Shown: positions 16,973 through 26,707 of the stretch, piece by piece
Position numbering within the stretch: position 1 is the stretch's first letter
Layout of the letters: every line of letters starts with the position of its first letter
NCBI GenBank assembly: GCA_937949725.1
Contig: CALECT010000021.1
Location: 1-64,000 of the forward strand
DNA from: an uncultured Pseudanabaenaceae cyanobacterium
GTDB taxonomy: Bacteria; Cyanobacteriota; Cyanobacteriia; PCC-9006; JAAUQQ01
DNA length: 64,000 bases
Direction of reading: 5' to 3'
Notes under the pieces: model-generated
What the model was told of the DNA's origin: nothing
The model's input: the letters and a program-made list of their open reading frames with translations, nothing else
Database searches by the model: none
Translations under genes and position numbers: made by a program

Positions 16973-19900
16973 TTATAGATAAGAAGACAAACAAGTCGGT
17001 GTTGTCTTTGTCTGTAACTCCGATATGCTAAGGCTCGGTTCCGTAGCAGACTTTGCTAACCGCGCCGATCGCATCGCTGTTCGGCCCCTCGGTTGCCCCA
17101 TTTGCCATAACTGTGGCATTTCTAGGCTGTCACAATCGCCCACCATGGGGGCTAACTGGAGAATGCCCTTAAAAAGCAAATCCTCAAGTACGGCCTGTTG
17201 TTCACCTACCGTGATCTGTGACCAGCTCAGGGGTACAGTCCCAATTTCTTGCAGTAGATAGTAAAGTGTTTCGCCAATGGGATAGGTCGTGAAATAGGGA
17301 TTGTCTGGAGCAAAGAGTTCCACCTTCGAGGTCTCTCCAGTGACATCACTTTCAACCCGGAATTGGAGGCCAGGAGCAAGAGAAACCTGCATTGCCGCAG
17401 AATCTTCCGCCTGAGCTAAATATTGACGTTGTTGGAAATAGGTCTGTACAGATAGATGAATCGGCTGGCTAGGATTATGAATCGTGCGTTTGTAGTAACT
17501 TCCAGCAGTTTGATTAGGCAAGCGTTGGATCAGGATATACCCAAAATTCACTGCTGTTAATCCAGCATTGTGGAAGTTGTTAACCCACCGATCTAACTCC
17601 TGGTTATATTGCTCAAAACTCTGACCAAAGGCAGCATGGCTATGGGGGACAGAGAAGAGGATATCATCGCGATCAGCAGTCCCCAGTACAAGCTTATGAG
17701 CCGCTCCAGCACTCCACCAAGCATTGAGTTTCGCTTCATAATCCACAATATCCACCAAATCTGTCACGATAAATAGTCGCGCATCGGGTTGAAGATGGTT
17801 TGCACTGCCTTCGACGATCGCCTGCAAGATTTCTTCGCCATTGGCACCACCATCCCGGAAGCGAAAGCCCTTTGTCGGGCTGGGAACAAACGGCGGATTT
17901 GCCAAAATCGTATCGAATTTCTGACCGAGAACAGCCTCGTATAAGTTATCCAGTCGAAATTCGATATTGTTAATGCCATTGAGTTGAGCATTAAACCGGG
18001 AGAAGCGCATCGCCCGAGGATTAATATCAACGCTGATCACTTGCTGGGCATAACGGCTGGCAATTAATCCCTGAACACCACTACCGCTGCATAGATCAAG
18101 AACGCGATCGACTGGATAATGCGGCGCAGTATGGACCAACCCCATACTGTCCATACCGATATACATCACCGGACTTTCATCGACTTGTTTGTCTTCGGGC
18201 AACACCATATAGCGATGATCAGTGGCGATGTATAGTCCCGCCACATCGAAGATATCGATCCTTGAAGCCCAGAGAGCTTCCTGCTGATCTGGGCGCAGAA
18301 TGAGTATGCCGAGGCGCTGTAAAACCGGGAACAGATCCGGACCAAAAATTTCCTGTAACCGTGCTTCGGGTAAGGCTACCCGCAGTTGAAATAACCGAAT
18401 TAAATCCCCCAGAACCGTCTGGGGTAAAAGGTAGCGATCGTAGTAATGCAGGCGCGTTGGTTCAATGTGCTGTAGCGATTCCACTGCCAACAACTGGGAA
18501 ATTTCGGCTGCATTATAGTGAGCCGTTTGGAGCCGTTCGTATAAACCCTTTAGTGAATTTTGTAATGAGAAATTCTCATCGGCAAAAGATTCCAACGTTT
18601 GGATCTGGCCCGTTGGTACTAGCGAATCCAATTGAAGGTCGCAATGACCCGTATGTTGAGGTTTCAAACCATAGGGTTTTAGCTCCTCGCTAACCCAGGT
18701 CAGTTTGGCTTGCAGTTCTCGCTGGCTGAGATTGGTTGCAATCCGCAGTTGTGCAACTTCTTCCTCAGAACCTTGTAATGCCGTGAGTAGCCATTGCACC
18801 TGCTCAAAACGATATGTTTTGGGTTTGATCTTTTCGCGCAGATCAATCAGTGCGGATTGGCCGAGAGGGTCAAGCAACAGCACAGTATCTTGATTCAGAT
18901 GAGTCTGGAAATTCTCTGGTAATGGACTGGCGCGAAATAGCAGGCTGGTTTCTTTGAAATGTCCCCCCTTAGCTGATAATTGCCGCAGTTCGTCGGCTGA
19001 CCAAGGACAATTTTCAACTTCACCGAAGAAGAGTGCTCGATCTAGCTGCGCCATTAATGGAGTCGCCGTTGGTGCTGCTTCTAGTAATCCTCTGGGTGTA
19101 GCGCTATCGCTCACTTTACTTAAATGTTCTTCGTAGTCCAGTACTGGTGTATGGCGTTTGGCAATCCAAAAATTCTCGATCGCCAGAAAATCAATATCAG
19201 TTTTCAAGAAGGTGGCGATCGCTTCAGCAGGGGTTTCAACAATCGGTTGTCCAGCAACGTTAAAACTGGTATTCAGCAGTACCGGTGGTCCTTGTCGATG
19301 TTGCACCAACCGATGACAAAGCTGGTAGAAATAAGGGTTTTCCTTCGGGGTTACGGTTTGGACCCGACCAGTCCCGTCCACATGGGTCACAGCAGGAATG
19401 ACATCATGAAATTCAGAGCGAATCTTCGGCACCACCAACATAAATGGTGCAGCAACTGATTGTTCAAAGACTTCGGAAATGGACTCCAAGGGAATCACAG
19501 GCGCAAAGGGCCGGAATGCCTCGCGAAACTTGACCCGCGCATTGATAATATCCTTCATCCGTTGGAAGGTTGGATCAGCCATGATCGAACGCTGTCCTAA
19601 CGCCCGTGGGCCATACTCAGCGCCACCTTCATAGCGTGCCACAATACTCCCTTGGGACAGTTTCTGGGCACTGCGTTCTAGCATTTGCTCTGGAGAAAGC
19701 GCCTCAAATTGAATATCGTCCGAGAATTCTGCAATGGCTTGTTCAACCTCACTGGTCGAATAGGATTTACCTAGGTTCGCAGTTAATAGAGGAACACGCT
19801 TGCTGCCTCCTTCAATCGTTTGATAAGCCCAAAAAGCACAACCAGCAGCAATGCCACTATCCCCGGCGGCGGGAAAAACAAAAATATCATCTAAGCCAAG

Positions 19901-20827
19901 TTGCTTAAGCAGCTTATAATTGGCAACCGAGTTGAGTCCGACACCACCCGCAATACAGAGTTTTTTTAGGCCCGTTTCTTGCACCGCTAAGCGCACAATA
20001 TGCAGCAATGCTTGCTCTAATTCATTTTGGACCTTGTAGGCTAAGTCAACCAAATGGGGGCGAAGATATGGTTTACCTTCGACGTCGCTGTACATTTTCT
20101 CAATCGCATTGATCTCTAGGAAAATATCGTAGGGTGAAATCTGTAAGCTATAGGAGTCGGTCTCAGGCTGAATCCAACGATGCCAGTTGGGTTGTGGTCC
20201 TCCAAACGGGGCTAAACCCATTAATTTCCCAGATTCTACATGTTGAATTTTGTCGTTAACTTGAGTAATGAAGCCAGATTTTCGGGTGACATATTCATAT
20301 AGGAAGCCAAGGGTAGAAATACTGGCTAGGTGAGCTGTAACCGTTTCGCTATGTAATAGGTTGATCTCACCACCTTGCCCTGTATAAAGGCTATAGGATT
20401 CGGTTTTATGCCCAATTGTGCTGCCACTTGCATCAGCGACTAATACTAATGCATCGTCAAATCCGGAGGGCAAATAGGCAGAATAGGCATGGGCTAAATG
20501 ATGGCTGGGAACATGTTGGACTCGATCTGCGACTTCTGGAGGCAATGACCTGGCCAAGATATCTGGTCCCAAATCCTCGCCAGGCATGTTAGCCGTGATC
20601 GTTGCAACATCGCTCAATTGAATACTACAAGCATCTAAACAATAGCGAATTGCTTCAGCCGGTAGTTGCATTTTGTCTACGGCACCAGGGGATTGAAGCA
20701 AGTAGCCTAAGCTAAATTTATTACGATCTAAGCGCTCTTGTTCAATCGCAACCTTAAGAATTCCATCCTGAACTACAGCAACAGCACGTTCATGCCCGAG
20801 GTTAATCCCAAGATGATACTGAACCAT
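16973..20827 (-). CDS. NodU/CmcH carbamoyltransferase fused to a class I methyltransferase
   Basis: 1284 residues. Residues ~1-565 form a complete O-carbamoyltransferase: NLGHERAVAVV near the start, HHLAHAYSAY (metal site), CIAGGVGLNSVANYK, and the C-terminal-domain signature EYGPRALGQRSI with LNTSFNVAGQPIVE. After a linker, residues ~700-1230 carry a SAM-dependent methyltransferase with LDLCSGSGVQGL and the NPPF motif typical of N-methyltransferases (ILANPPFVPSP). Carbamoyltransferases use carbamoyl phosphate and ATP to modify a hydroxyl of sugars or natural products. Here one polypeptide would add both carbamoyl and methyl groups. No biosynthetic cluster is visible beside it. Confidence 0.85.
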   Translation of the reverse strand: MVQYHLGINLGHERAVAVVQDGILKVAIEQERLDRNKFSLGYLLQSPGAVDKMQLPAEAIRYCLDACSIQLSDVATITANMPGEDLGPDILARSLPPEVADRVQHVPSHHLAHAYSAYLPSGFDDALVLVADASGSTIGHKTESYSLYTGQGGEINLLHSETVTAHLASISTLGFLYEYVTRKSGFITQVNDKIQHVESGKLMGLAPFGGPQPNWHRWIQPETDSYSLQISPYDIFLEINAIEKMYSDVEGKPYLRPHLVDLAYKVQNELEQALLHIVRLAVQETGLKKLCIAGGVGLNSVANYKLLKQLGLDDIFVFPAAGDSGIAAGCAFWAYQTIEGGSKRVPLLTANLGKSYSTSEVEQAIAEFSDDIQFEALSPEQMLERSAQKLSQGSIVARYEGGAEYGPRALGQRSIMADPTFQRMKDIINARVKFREAFRPFAPVIPLESISEVFEQSVAAPFMLVVPKIRSEFHDVIPAVTHVDGTGRVQTVTPKENPYFYQLCHRLVQHRQGPPVLLNTSFNVAGQPIVETPAEAIATFLKTDIDFLAIENFWIAKRHTPVLDYEEHLSKVSDSATPRGLLEAAPTATPLMAQLDRALFFGEVENCPWSADELRQLSAKGGHFKETSLLFRASPLPENFQTHLNQDTVLLLDPLGQSALIDLREKIKPKTYRFEQVQWLLTALQGSEEEVAQLRIATNLSQRELQAKLTWVSEELKPYGLKPQHTGHCDLQLDSLVPTGQIQTLESFADENFSLQNSLKGLYERLQTAHYNAAEISQLLAVESLQHIEPTRLHYYDRYLLPQTVLGDLIRLFQLRVALPEARLQEIFGPDLFPVLQRLGILILRPDQQEALWASRIDIFDVAGLYIATDHRYMVLPEDKQVDESPVMYIGMDSMGLVHTAPHYPVDRVLDLCSGSGVQGLIASRYAQQVISVDINPRAMRFSRFNAQLNGINNIEFRLDNLYEAVLGQKFDTILANPPFVPSPTKGFRFRDGGANGEEILQAIVEGSANHLQPDARLFIVTDLVDIVDYEAKLNAWWSAGAAHKLVLGTADRDDILFSVPHSHAAFGQSFEQYNQELDRWVNNFHNAGLTAVNFGYILIQRLPNQTAGSYYKRTIHNPSQPIHLSVQTYFQQRQYLAQAEDSAAMQVSLAPGLQFRVESDVTGETSKVELFAPDNPYFTTYPIGETLYYLLQEIGTVPLSWSQITVGEQQAVLEDLLFKGILQLAPMVGDCDSLEMPQLWQMGQPRGRTAMRSARLAKSATEPSLSISELQTKTTPTCLSSYL

Positions 20828-21284
20828 AATTTAATTCCTGTGGAACACTAACAAGACAGACAGGTGTAAGTGGGTCTGCAGAAATAAACATTGAATGAAA
20901 GAGTCTGAAACCCTTGCGGATAGGTTTTCTGATCTCACATTAATGACGCCCACTCACTTACAAGACACATTTTAGATAGCCTGTTCGCAGACTTAAAATC
21001 TGTTTAATCCTAAGAAAACTCTGATAAAAGTCTTCAATTCTGAGTATGAAATACTCTGGGCTGCTATCACATCGTGCCAGTCACCAGAACAAAGTAAAAC
21101 AATTGTGCAGATTGTGATTTTAGATCTGCTGATGCTAAAAATTTTAACATCAGCAGTAGGGGCATTTGCTATTAGTGAATGTACTGTCCTTACCCGGTTT
21201 TCACCTAAACTCCATCCTCGGGTATCTGTGATTCCCCCATTGCGTTAGTTGGCTAAATCGGGAATCTGCCAACTTCCAAGAAAA
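20828..21284. other. Upstream region of the carbamoyltransferase gene
   Basis: AT-rich stretch without coding potential. The only structure seen is the inverted repeat at 21126-21156, listed separately. Confidence 0.5.
21126..21156. repeat. Inverted repeat, probable hairpin
   Basis: Arms CTGCTGATG (21126-21134) and CATCAGCAG (21148-21156) are perfect complements, and the inner TAAAA/TTTTA can also pair. No T-tract follows on either strand, so it is not an obvious intrinsic terminator. Confidence 0.55.
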
Positions 21285-21312
21285 AGCCCAAGCTTTTCAG
21301 CTTGGGCTCACT
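21285..21312 (-). terminator. Rho-independent terminator of the MPBQ methyltransferase gene
   Basis: Stem AGCCCAAGCT (21285-21294) pairs with AGCTTGGGCT (21299-21308). On the minus strand the hairpin is followed by a T-run (complement of AAAAA at 21281-21285), 27 bp after the stop codon of the gene at 21339. Confidence 0.8.
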
Positions 21313-21338
21313 CTCTAATCTTTCCAGTGATTGAACTT

Positions 21339-22322
21339 TTAATGTCGCACGACCTCAGCCATTTGTTGGGTTGAAGCGGCGATGCCAGGAGCGCGACGGG
21401 CACGGAACATACCGAAGCGACAGAGTCCGGCACCAAAAGCTAAACGCATCAGCAGTAGCGTGGGTACTTCTCGCAGGGACTTGATAAAGCCGGAAACGCC
21501 AAACTTAATCAGGCCCTTGGGACGGACAATGCCTTGCCAAATCGAATCAATCCAGGAGGGCAGGGTTTCTTTAGACCAATCTGCCGTTTCTACTGCGCCT
21601 TCCGTTAGGCCAGTGGCTGCTAAAAGCTCAGAGAAACCTTCAATACTAGAGAAAGCAGGGTGAGACCATTGATCCAGGAGCTGCTTCATCACTGGCTTCT
21701 CCCAAATGTTGAGAGGCTTGCGGCGATCGTCCCGCTGGTTCCAGTCCGCGACCACCAAAATGCCACCGGGCTTCAACACCCGCAGCAGCTCCCGCGCGAA
21801 CTGGGCTTTGTCCGGCATATGGGGACCGGCTTCCACAGACCAGACAATGTCAAAACTAGCATCGGGGAAAGAGAGAGCTAAGGCATCGTCTACTTGGAAA
21901 GTTGCATCCACACCTGGGGGCGTCAACTCCGTGGCGCGCTTGACCTGGTTGGGGCTGATGGTCACACCCGTAACCGCAAAGCCATAGTCCTTGGCGAGGA
22001 TGCGGCTACTGCCACCGATGCCACAGCCCACGTCTAGAAGGGTTGTACCTTGGGGCAGTTGGTCGATGCCTCCCCAGCGGGCCATCTCATGGACGAAGTT
22101 GGATTTAGCTTTAAGGAAATCGGTTTTGCGAGGGGGAGAGCCATAGTGGCCGAGGTGGATATGTTCGCCCCAGTAAAACTCCAGGATGCCGTCTTCGGTC
22201 CACTCATCGTAGGAGTTGGCTACGGACTCACCAGACTCATAGCGCCGGGGCGTGAGCAGGTAGAGGGCGATCGCCGCTGCAGACAAGGCCAGCAATAGCT
22301 TGAAGACAAGAAGAAGGGACAT
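21339..22322 (-). CDS. 2-methyl-6-phytyl/solanyl-benzoquinone methyltransferase (Sll0418-like)
   Basis: 327 residues. One N-terminal membrane anchor (VFKLLLALSAAAIALYLLT) is followed by a SAM methyltransferase with DVGCGIGGSSRILAKDYGF, VEAGPHMPDKAQF and LKPGGILVVADWNQRDDRR. The layout closely follows the cyanobacterial MPBQ/MSBQ methyltransferase Sll0418, which methylates the head group in plastoquinone and tocopherol synthesis at the membrane. No regulation is evident; a terminator follows. Single gene divergent from ybaK. Confidence 0.9.
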   Translation of the reverse strand: MSLLLVFKLLLALSAAAIALYLLTPRRYESGESVANSYDEWTEDGILEFYWGEHIHLGHYGSPPRKTDFLKAKSNFVHEMARWGGIDQLPQGTTLLDVGCGIGGSSRILAKDYGFAVTGVTISPNQVKRATELTPPGVDATFQVDDALALSFPDASFDIVWSVEAGPHMPDKAQFARELLRVLKPGGILVVADWNQRDDRRKPLNIWEKPVMKQLLDQWSHPAFSSIEGFSELLAATGLTEGAVETADWSKETLPSWIDSIWQGIVRPKGLIKFGVSGFIKSLREVPTLLLMRLAFGAGLCRFGMFRARRAPGIAASTQQMAEVVRH

Positions 22323-22715
22323 CTAGGAAGTTACTTTACGGTTCGTTACAATTAAGGTTAGCAAGGTTTTGGAGCAAGGGGATCGGTGAGCATTGGGCTG
22401 GGCAGAACAGGTCATTAGCCTGGGAGACACGATTGAGTAGACCAACGCTGATTTGTTGCTGTGCTTGGGGTGACTTGAGTTGGCTGAAGCCAAGAGACCA
22501 CTTGGCAAACTGAGTCTACAACCACAGCTCTCACCCATGAATCGAAGTGAACAGGCCTGGCGGTACTGGCCCGGCCAGTGGGAAGCAATGAGATGAAAGC
22601 CTTTTCCAGCAAAGAATTTACGCAGTTTGACGACAGTCCTTGAGAATCCTTGATTGAATATGGGGGATATAGCAATTCTTCTCCATCAAGCAGACCAGTC
22701 CCGACAGGCATTGCC
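22323..22715. other. Divergent intergenic region, 393 bp
   Basis: Lies between the divergent MPBQ methyltransferase and ybaK genes and must hold both promoters. Short overlapping frames on both strands show no recognisable protein. No repeats seen. Confidence 0.5.
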
Positions 22716-23207
22716 ATGGCAAAAGTGACTAAAACTAACGCCGCACGACTACTGGACCAGCTCAATATCAGTTACGAGCTGCGCAGCTACGATGTAGACC
22801 CCAAGGACCTTGCTGCGGAATCTGTCGCTGCAAAAGTGGGTTTACCTCCAGAACAGGTCTTCAAAACGCTCGTGGTTCGGGGCGATAAAACGGGAATTGT
22901 TCTGGCGATCGTTGCAGGTAGCATGACCCTAAATCTCAAAGCCCTAGCCCAGGTTTCGGGTAACCGGAAAGTTGAGACCGTTCCTCTCAAGGAAGTTCAG
23001 CCGCTAACGGGCTATATCCGGGGTGGTGTGACGGCATTAGCTTGTAAAAAGGCCTATCCAGTTTATGCCGATGAATGGATTGAACTCTTTGATGTGATTT
23101 CTATTTCTGCGGGACAACGGGGGCTACAAATTCTGTTATCTCCCCAGGATTACCTCATGGCTGTTCAGGCAACAGTGGGAGCGATCGCCATGGAGAAACT
23201 TGCTTAA
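22716..23207 (+). CDS. ybaK: YbaK/EbsC-type Cys-tRNA(Pro) deacylase
   Basis: 163 residues from ATG 22716 (MAKVTKTNAARLLDQL), which fits the family length; an upstream in-frame start at 22650 adds an unlikely 22-residue leader. Contains the YbaK pattern VFKTLVVRGDK, LALVAG-like LAIVAGSMTLNLKAL and GYIRGGVTALACKKAYPVY, the Gly-rich loop of the active site. It hydrolyses Cys-tRNA(Pro) formed by prolyl-tRNA synthetase, acting in trans as a proofreading factor in the cytosol. Confidence 0.9.
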   Translation: MAKVTKTNAARLLDQLNISYELRSYDVDPKDLAAESVAAKVGLPPEQVFKTLVVRGDKTGIVLAIVAGSMTLNLKALAQVSGNRKVETVPLKEVQPLTGYIRGGVTALACKKAYPVYADEWIELFDVISISAGQRGLQILLSPQDYLMAVQATVGAIAMEKLA

Positions 23208-23299
23208 CTTGTAAACCTAAGCCTGGTAACCCATCTGTTGAAGCAGCATAGTCCATTGGGCTTTATATTCCTTAATGGAGCATCCCTAGAGTCAGAGCA

Positions 23300-23554
23300 A
23301 TGTTGAACCCGATTGAATTGCCCAATCCTTTGCAGATTGGCCGCAATCTTACAGCAAGAGAATTTCGTGGTACAGCTCTGCGGGTCTCAACGGTGGTGGG
23401 CTCGGTTCTATTCTTGATTAACCATGGGGGCGCTGTGATGGCTAAGGATATGAGCCGTGCTCGCTGGCTGTCCGCTGGCTTGACCTATATGGTTCCTTAC
23501 TGCGTCAGCATCCATGGACAATGCTCTGGGCGAAAACGCGAATGCAAGCTGTAG
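23300..23554 (+). CDS. NrtS-like nitrate/nitrite transporter subunit
   Basis: 84 residues with two hydrophobic segments. The core ALRVSTVVGSVLFLINHG, followed by SRARWLSAGLTYMVPYCVSIHG, matches the small NrtS membrane proteins described in marine Synechococcus as bispecific nitrate/nitrite transporters. Usually found as one or two tandem copies; here a single copy with no nitrate-assimilation gene next to it. Confidence 0.75.
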   Translation: MLNPIELPNPLQIGRNLTAREFRGTALRVSTVVGSVLFLINHGGAVMAKDMSRARWLSAGLTYMVPYCVSIHGQCSGRKRECKL

Positions 23555-23590
23555 CATTCCTATGAAGTGATTACTTCAATCACGGCTCAC

Positions 23591-24019
23591 TTAAGAAGGG
23601 GTCAATGTAATACGGGTGTAACGCTCACCGGTATTGACTTGGCGATGGATTTGACCTCTCGCTAAGTTGTCTTCCATTCCATCTGCCCATTGCTCTGTAT
23701 TTTCTTCAGCAGTGGTTAAAGGCACTTGCCTTGGCTGACTCAATTCCGGCTGCTCGATGAATGATGCTTCGCTACGAGACAGTTCACAATCCTGCTCATC
23801 TGACCAATCTGCGTTGGCGCCATAGCAAGGAGGATGAACGACACCAGAAAACCTGACCTCGATGGACGTTGCGGCTTCTGCGCTGGCAGCGGGTGCTTCG
23901 ATCAGCATCAGCCCCGCGCAGAGGCCGAACGATAGGCTCCCCAAGGTCAGCGCTTGGCAGTTGAGGCGGTTCAACTGTGGGAGGTGGTGTGAAAGAAGCG
24001 ATCGCATAGCTAAGCTCAA
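23591..24019 (-). CDS. Exported protein of unknown function
   Basis: 142 residues with a probable signal peptide (LTLGSLSFGLCAGLMLIEAPAASA). The mature part begins AATSIEVRFSGVVHPPCYG and has two further Cys/acidic patches (DWSDEQDCELS), suggesting a small disulphide-containing beta domain. It starts at ATG 24019 or at the Met five codons in. No family recognised. Confidence 0.5.
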   Translation of the reverse strand: MSLAMRSLLSHHLPQLNRLNCQALTLGSLSFGLCAGLMLIEAPAASAEAATSIEVRFSGVVHPPCYGANADWSDEQDCELSRSEASFIEQPELSQPRQVPLTTAEENTEQWADGMEDNLARGQIHRQVNTGERYTRITLTPS

Positions 24020-24354
24020 AAGTCTGCTGCGCTGGAGTGGCGCTCCCCCAAACTACGCAGCAGGGTTTTGAATTAGGCAAAGTTACTGTGGAATTTACAG
24101 AGAGATTTATGAAGTCGGGATTGGGCTTTCTATCTCAAATAGTGGATTTAGGGAGACTTTGAGCCCCCCAGAGACCAGAGACATGACTTCTTTTTGATAC
24201 AAGCACCCAGAAACCTTAGAGATTTCTAAAGAAAGGTAGCCGGGATCGGAATGGGATTTCTAAAATGTTTAGCTCCGGCTCATGGTGAGATTCGTCTGTT
24301 TTTCTCTCGCCGCATTCCCAATCGAGCCTGACTTTCCTCTGCTAAATCGCCGCT
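24020..24354. other. Divergent intergenic region, 335 bp
   Basis: Between the exported protein and the 125-residue hypothetical gene. No repeat, RNA gene or clear promoter seen. Confidence 0.4.
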
Positions 24355-24732
24355 ATGAAAACCTTGCTCTCTAGTGCTAGACGCCAACCCAGCCCAGAAA
24401 TCCCCCAGAACTTAGCATTGTTTGAATTGGACAATGCCTTGGAGCAACTGCGTCAGGAGTATATGTGGTTGACCACTGTGGTGTTGCCCCAGCTCGCAAC
24501 CCAGCGTCAGTTCCCCGTCAGCCAAGACCACTGCTTCCAGCGCATCATCCTGGATAACCTCTTTGGTTGTTGCTGGTACGACGCTTTGAAGAGTCAAGGT
24601 CCAGCCTATCGTCAGCTCAGTGAAGCGCAATTGCGCGAAGCGATCGCCTTGGCCCACAGCATTGTTCAGCTTTCCGATGATTACCTCCACCAGCTCAACC
24701 AAAGCAGCTTGAAATGGCGAGGTCAGGCCTAG
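24355..24732 (+). CDS. Conserved cyanobacterial hypothetical protein
   Basis: 125 residues, soluble and helical. The core QDHCFQRIILDNLFGCCWYD, followed by PAYRQLSEAQLREAI and LNQSSLKWRGQ, looks like a small cyanobacterial family I recognise only as hypothetical. No catalytic motif seen. Convergent with ogt, 23 bp apart. Confidence 0.6.
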   Translation: MKTLLSSARRQPSPEIPQNLALFELDNALEQLRQEYMWLTTVVLPQLATQRQFPVSQDHCFQRIILDNLFGCCWYDALKSQGPAYRQLSEAQLREAIALAHSIVQLSDDYLHQLNQSSLKWRGQA

Positions 24733-24755
24733 GACTTTTCAGCCAGAGCTGCTGC

Positions 24756-25298
24756 TTAGAAGAGGCTCTGCTGTATCATCCCCTCATCAGCTCCGGGTAA
24801 TGCAGCCCCCTCATGGTGCAGCAACCAACGCTTCCGCTCTAAGCCTCCGGCGTAACCTGTGAGCTTGCCATTGGCACCCACCACACGGTGGCAGGGCACA
24901 ACAACGCTGATGGGATTTTTAGAATTTGCTAAGCCCACAGCCCTGGCAGCTCCAGGCTTACCTAATTGCTTGGCGAGGTCGCCATAGCTCCAAACTTCGC
25001 CGCAAGGAATGGTGAGCAGCGATCGCCAAACCTGCTGTTGAAACTCAGTGCCCGCCGGATCAACGGGTAATCCTTGAATGGCCCCTAGCTCTCCTGAGAA
25101 ATAAGCGCGGAGGCGATCGCTTAATCCTCCAGGATTATCTGCGGGTTGCAACGTCAAATTCTTGTGGTGAGCTTGGAGTAAGCCCAGCATGCGATGTTCA
25201 TAGTCGCCAAAGTCAATCGCGTTGAGCCGCTGCCCGTCACTCACGAGGAGAATGTCGCCAATGGGAGATTCGAAACGGTCGAGTAAAAGTTGGGTCAT
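24756..25298 (-). CDS. ogt: Methylated-DNA-[protein]-cysteine S-methyltransferase
   Basis: 180 residues. C-terminal active-site motif VVPCHRVVGANGKLTGYAGG with the acceptor Cys in PCHR, preceded by the helix-turn-helix (GEVWSYGDLAKQLGKPGAARAVG) that enters the minor groove. N-terminal ribonuclease-like domain present. It removes O6-methylguanine by suicide transfer of the methyl group to its own cysteine. Length fits Ogt rather than Ada. Confidence 0.92.
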   Translation of the reverse strand: MTQLLLDRFESPIGDILLVSDGQRLNAIDFGDYEHRMLGLLQAHHKNLTLQPADNPGGLSDRLRAYFSGELGAIQGLPVDPAGTEFQQQVWRSLLTIPCGEVWSYGDLAKQLGKPGAARAVGLANSKNPISVVVPCHRVVGANGKLTGYAGGLERKRWLLHHEGAALPGADEGMIQQSLF

Positions 25299-26184
25299 AA
25301 CAGAGGCAGGCAGCTTAGGCCGGGCATCTCTACTTTAGATTGACCAGCTCACGAACGGGGCTGCTTTGCTCTGAATCATTGTTGCAAACGCCCCAAAGGG
25401 TGGCGTTGCTTAAAGCAAGGATGAATGAACTGCCAGAACTTAACCTAGCCATAGCTTGCGTCCAAATCTTCATCCTATGTATTAGCAACGCCAAACTCTC
25501 AAACCACCTCATCAGCGAATTGATTGCATTAGCAACATGCCCTAGAAGCTCAATAATCAGAGCGAATGTGAGCCTTGTTTGCATGTGGCTATTTTGACTT
25601 CGATTACTTAGGCTCAAAGCTTGATATTTACGATGCTGCACCTCACTTCTGGGCGCAGCATGAGCCCGTCCCGAACAATGTCTAGCCTAAACAGCTATTG
25701 ATAAGCTTTTTTAATAGGGAGTATTGATAACGTACTGCGCCTAACAAAGGGGGTCTCTTTCCCTTCGCAGATGCCACGATCCCCGCAAATCAAAAGGCTC
25801 GAAATCCATTACACACAAGAGTTACAAAGACTCTCCTCAAACATTGGCTTTAGAATTACTTGGCTTGTAATTGCAAGTTTGGAGAATCGAGTTGATCCCG
25901 ACGGGGTATTAATAAAACTAATGAATCATCCCCTGCTGCAACGGCATTTTTAATGCGCAGTACTGCAACCGAATTTATTGCTTAGTATCAGGATTGGAGT
26001 CTGATGAGGCCGTTTTTCTTCTTCTTGAGGAGAGGCACGCTCTACAGGGCGCCGGACAGAAGCAGGTTTATCAACCGCCATAGGTCAAAGCGTGTTTTCC
26101 GATGCGTCTTGGGTCAGGTAGGAGGCAAACTATGGTTCTGTGCCTCAGCAAACATCGGTTTTCAATTTTTGAGAGGATTACGAA
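25299..26184. other. Long intergenic region upstream of petF, 886 bp
   Basis: Short open frames on both strands (for example 25330-25641 minus and 25771-25953 plus) have no recognisable product. The last ~200 bp are the petF leader, ending in a good ribosome site GAGAGGATTACGAA before the start at 26185. Nothing else identified. Confidence 0.5.
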
Positions 26185-26484
26185 ATGGCAAGCTTTAAGG
26201 TGACCTTGGTCAGCGAAGCCGAAGGTCTAAACACCACGATTGAAGTGCCCGAAGATCAGTACATCTTGGACGCAGCAGAAGAGCAAGGCATCGATTTGCC
26301 TTATTCCTGCCGTGCAGGCGCTTGCTCCACCTGTGCCGGTAAAATCACCGCTGGTACCGTTGATCAGTCTGACCAGTCCTTCTTGGATGACGACCAGATT
26401 GAAGCTGGCTTCGTGCTGACCTGCGTGGCTTACCCCACCTCTGACTGCACCGTTCAGACTCACCAGGAAGAAGAGCTGTACTAA
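26185..26484 (+). CDS. petF: Plant-type [2Fe-2S] ferredoxin I
   Basis: 99 residues, the standard length. The iron-sulphur ligands are in CRAGACSTC and the later LTC ([13 protein letters not shown]). This is the soluble electron carrier from photosystem I to ferredoxin-NADP reductase, nitrite reductase and thioredoxin reductase. A strong ribosome site (GAGAGG) precedes it and a strong terminator follows at 26564, as expected for a highly expressed single gene. Confidence 0.97.
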   Translation: MASFKVTLVSEAEGLNTTIEVPEDQYILDAAEEQGIDLPYSCRAGACSTCAGKITAGTVDQSDQSFLDDDQIEAGFVLTCVAYPTSDCTVQTHQEEELY

Positions 26485-26563
26485 ATCGTCCTTGGGACGG
26501 GTTAGTTCATCTAAACCTTCTTTGGGGTCGGTCAGTTGTCTATCAACTCCACCCCGATTTGAA

Positions 26564-26593
26564 AGCCCAGGTTCAATGAACCTGGGCTTTTTG
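26564..26593 (+). terminator. Rho-independent terminator of petF
   Basis: AGCCCAGGTTCA (26564-26575) pairs with TGAACCTGGGCT (26577-26588), followed by TTTT. It lies 80 bp after the petF stop. Confidence 0.9.
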
Positions 26594-26707
26594 CTATGTT
26601 TTGCCAGACTTCAACATCATGATTGGAGAGGGGGTAGAGCGCTCGCCTCCCAATCCCCCACATGAAAACGTTAAGCTAGCGAACATTGTGCGATCGCAAC
26701 CCCGTCC

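Noticed and set aside
22415..22765. 116-codon minus-strand frame
   Set aside because: Overlaps the ybaK start and shows no protein-like features.
25330..25953. Short frames on both strands upstream of petF
   Set aside because: No ribosome site, no family, and the two strands overlap in similar-quality frames.
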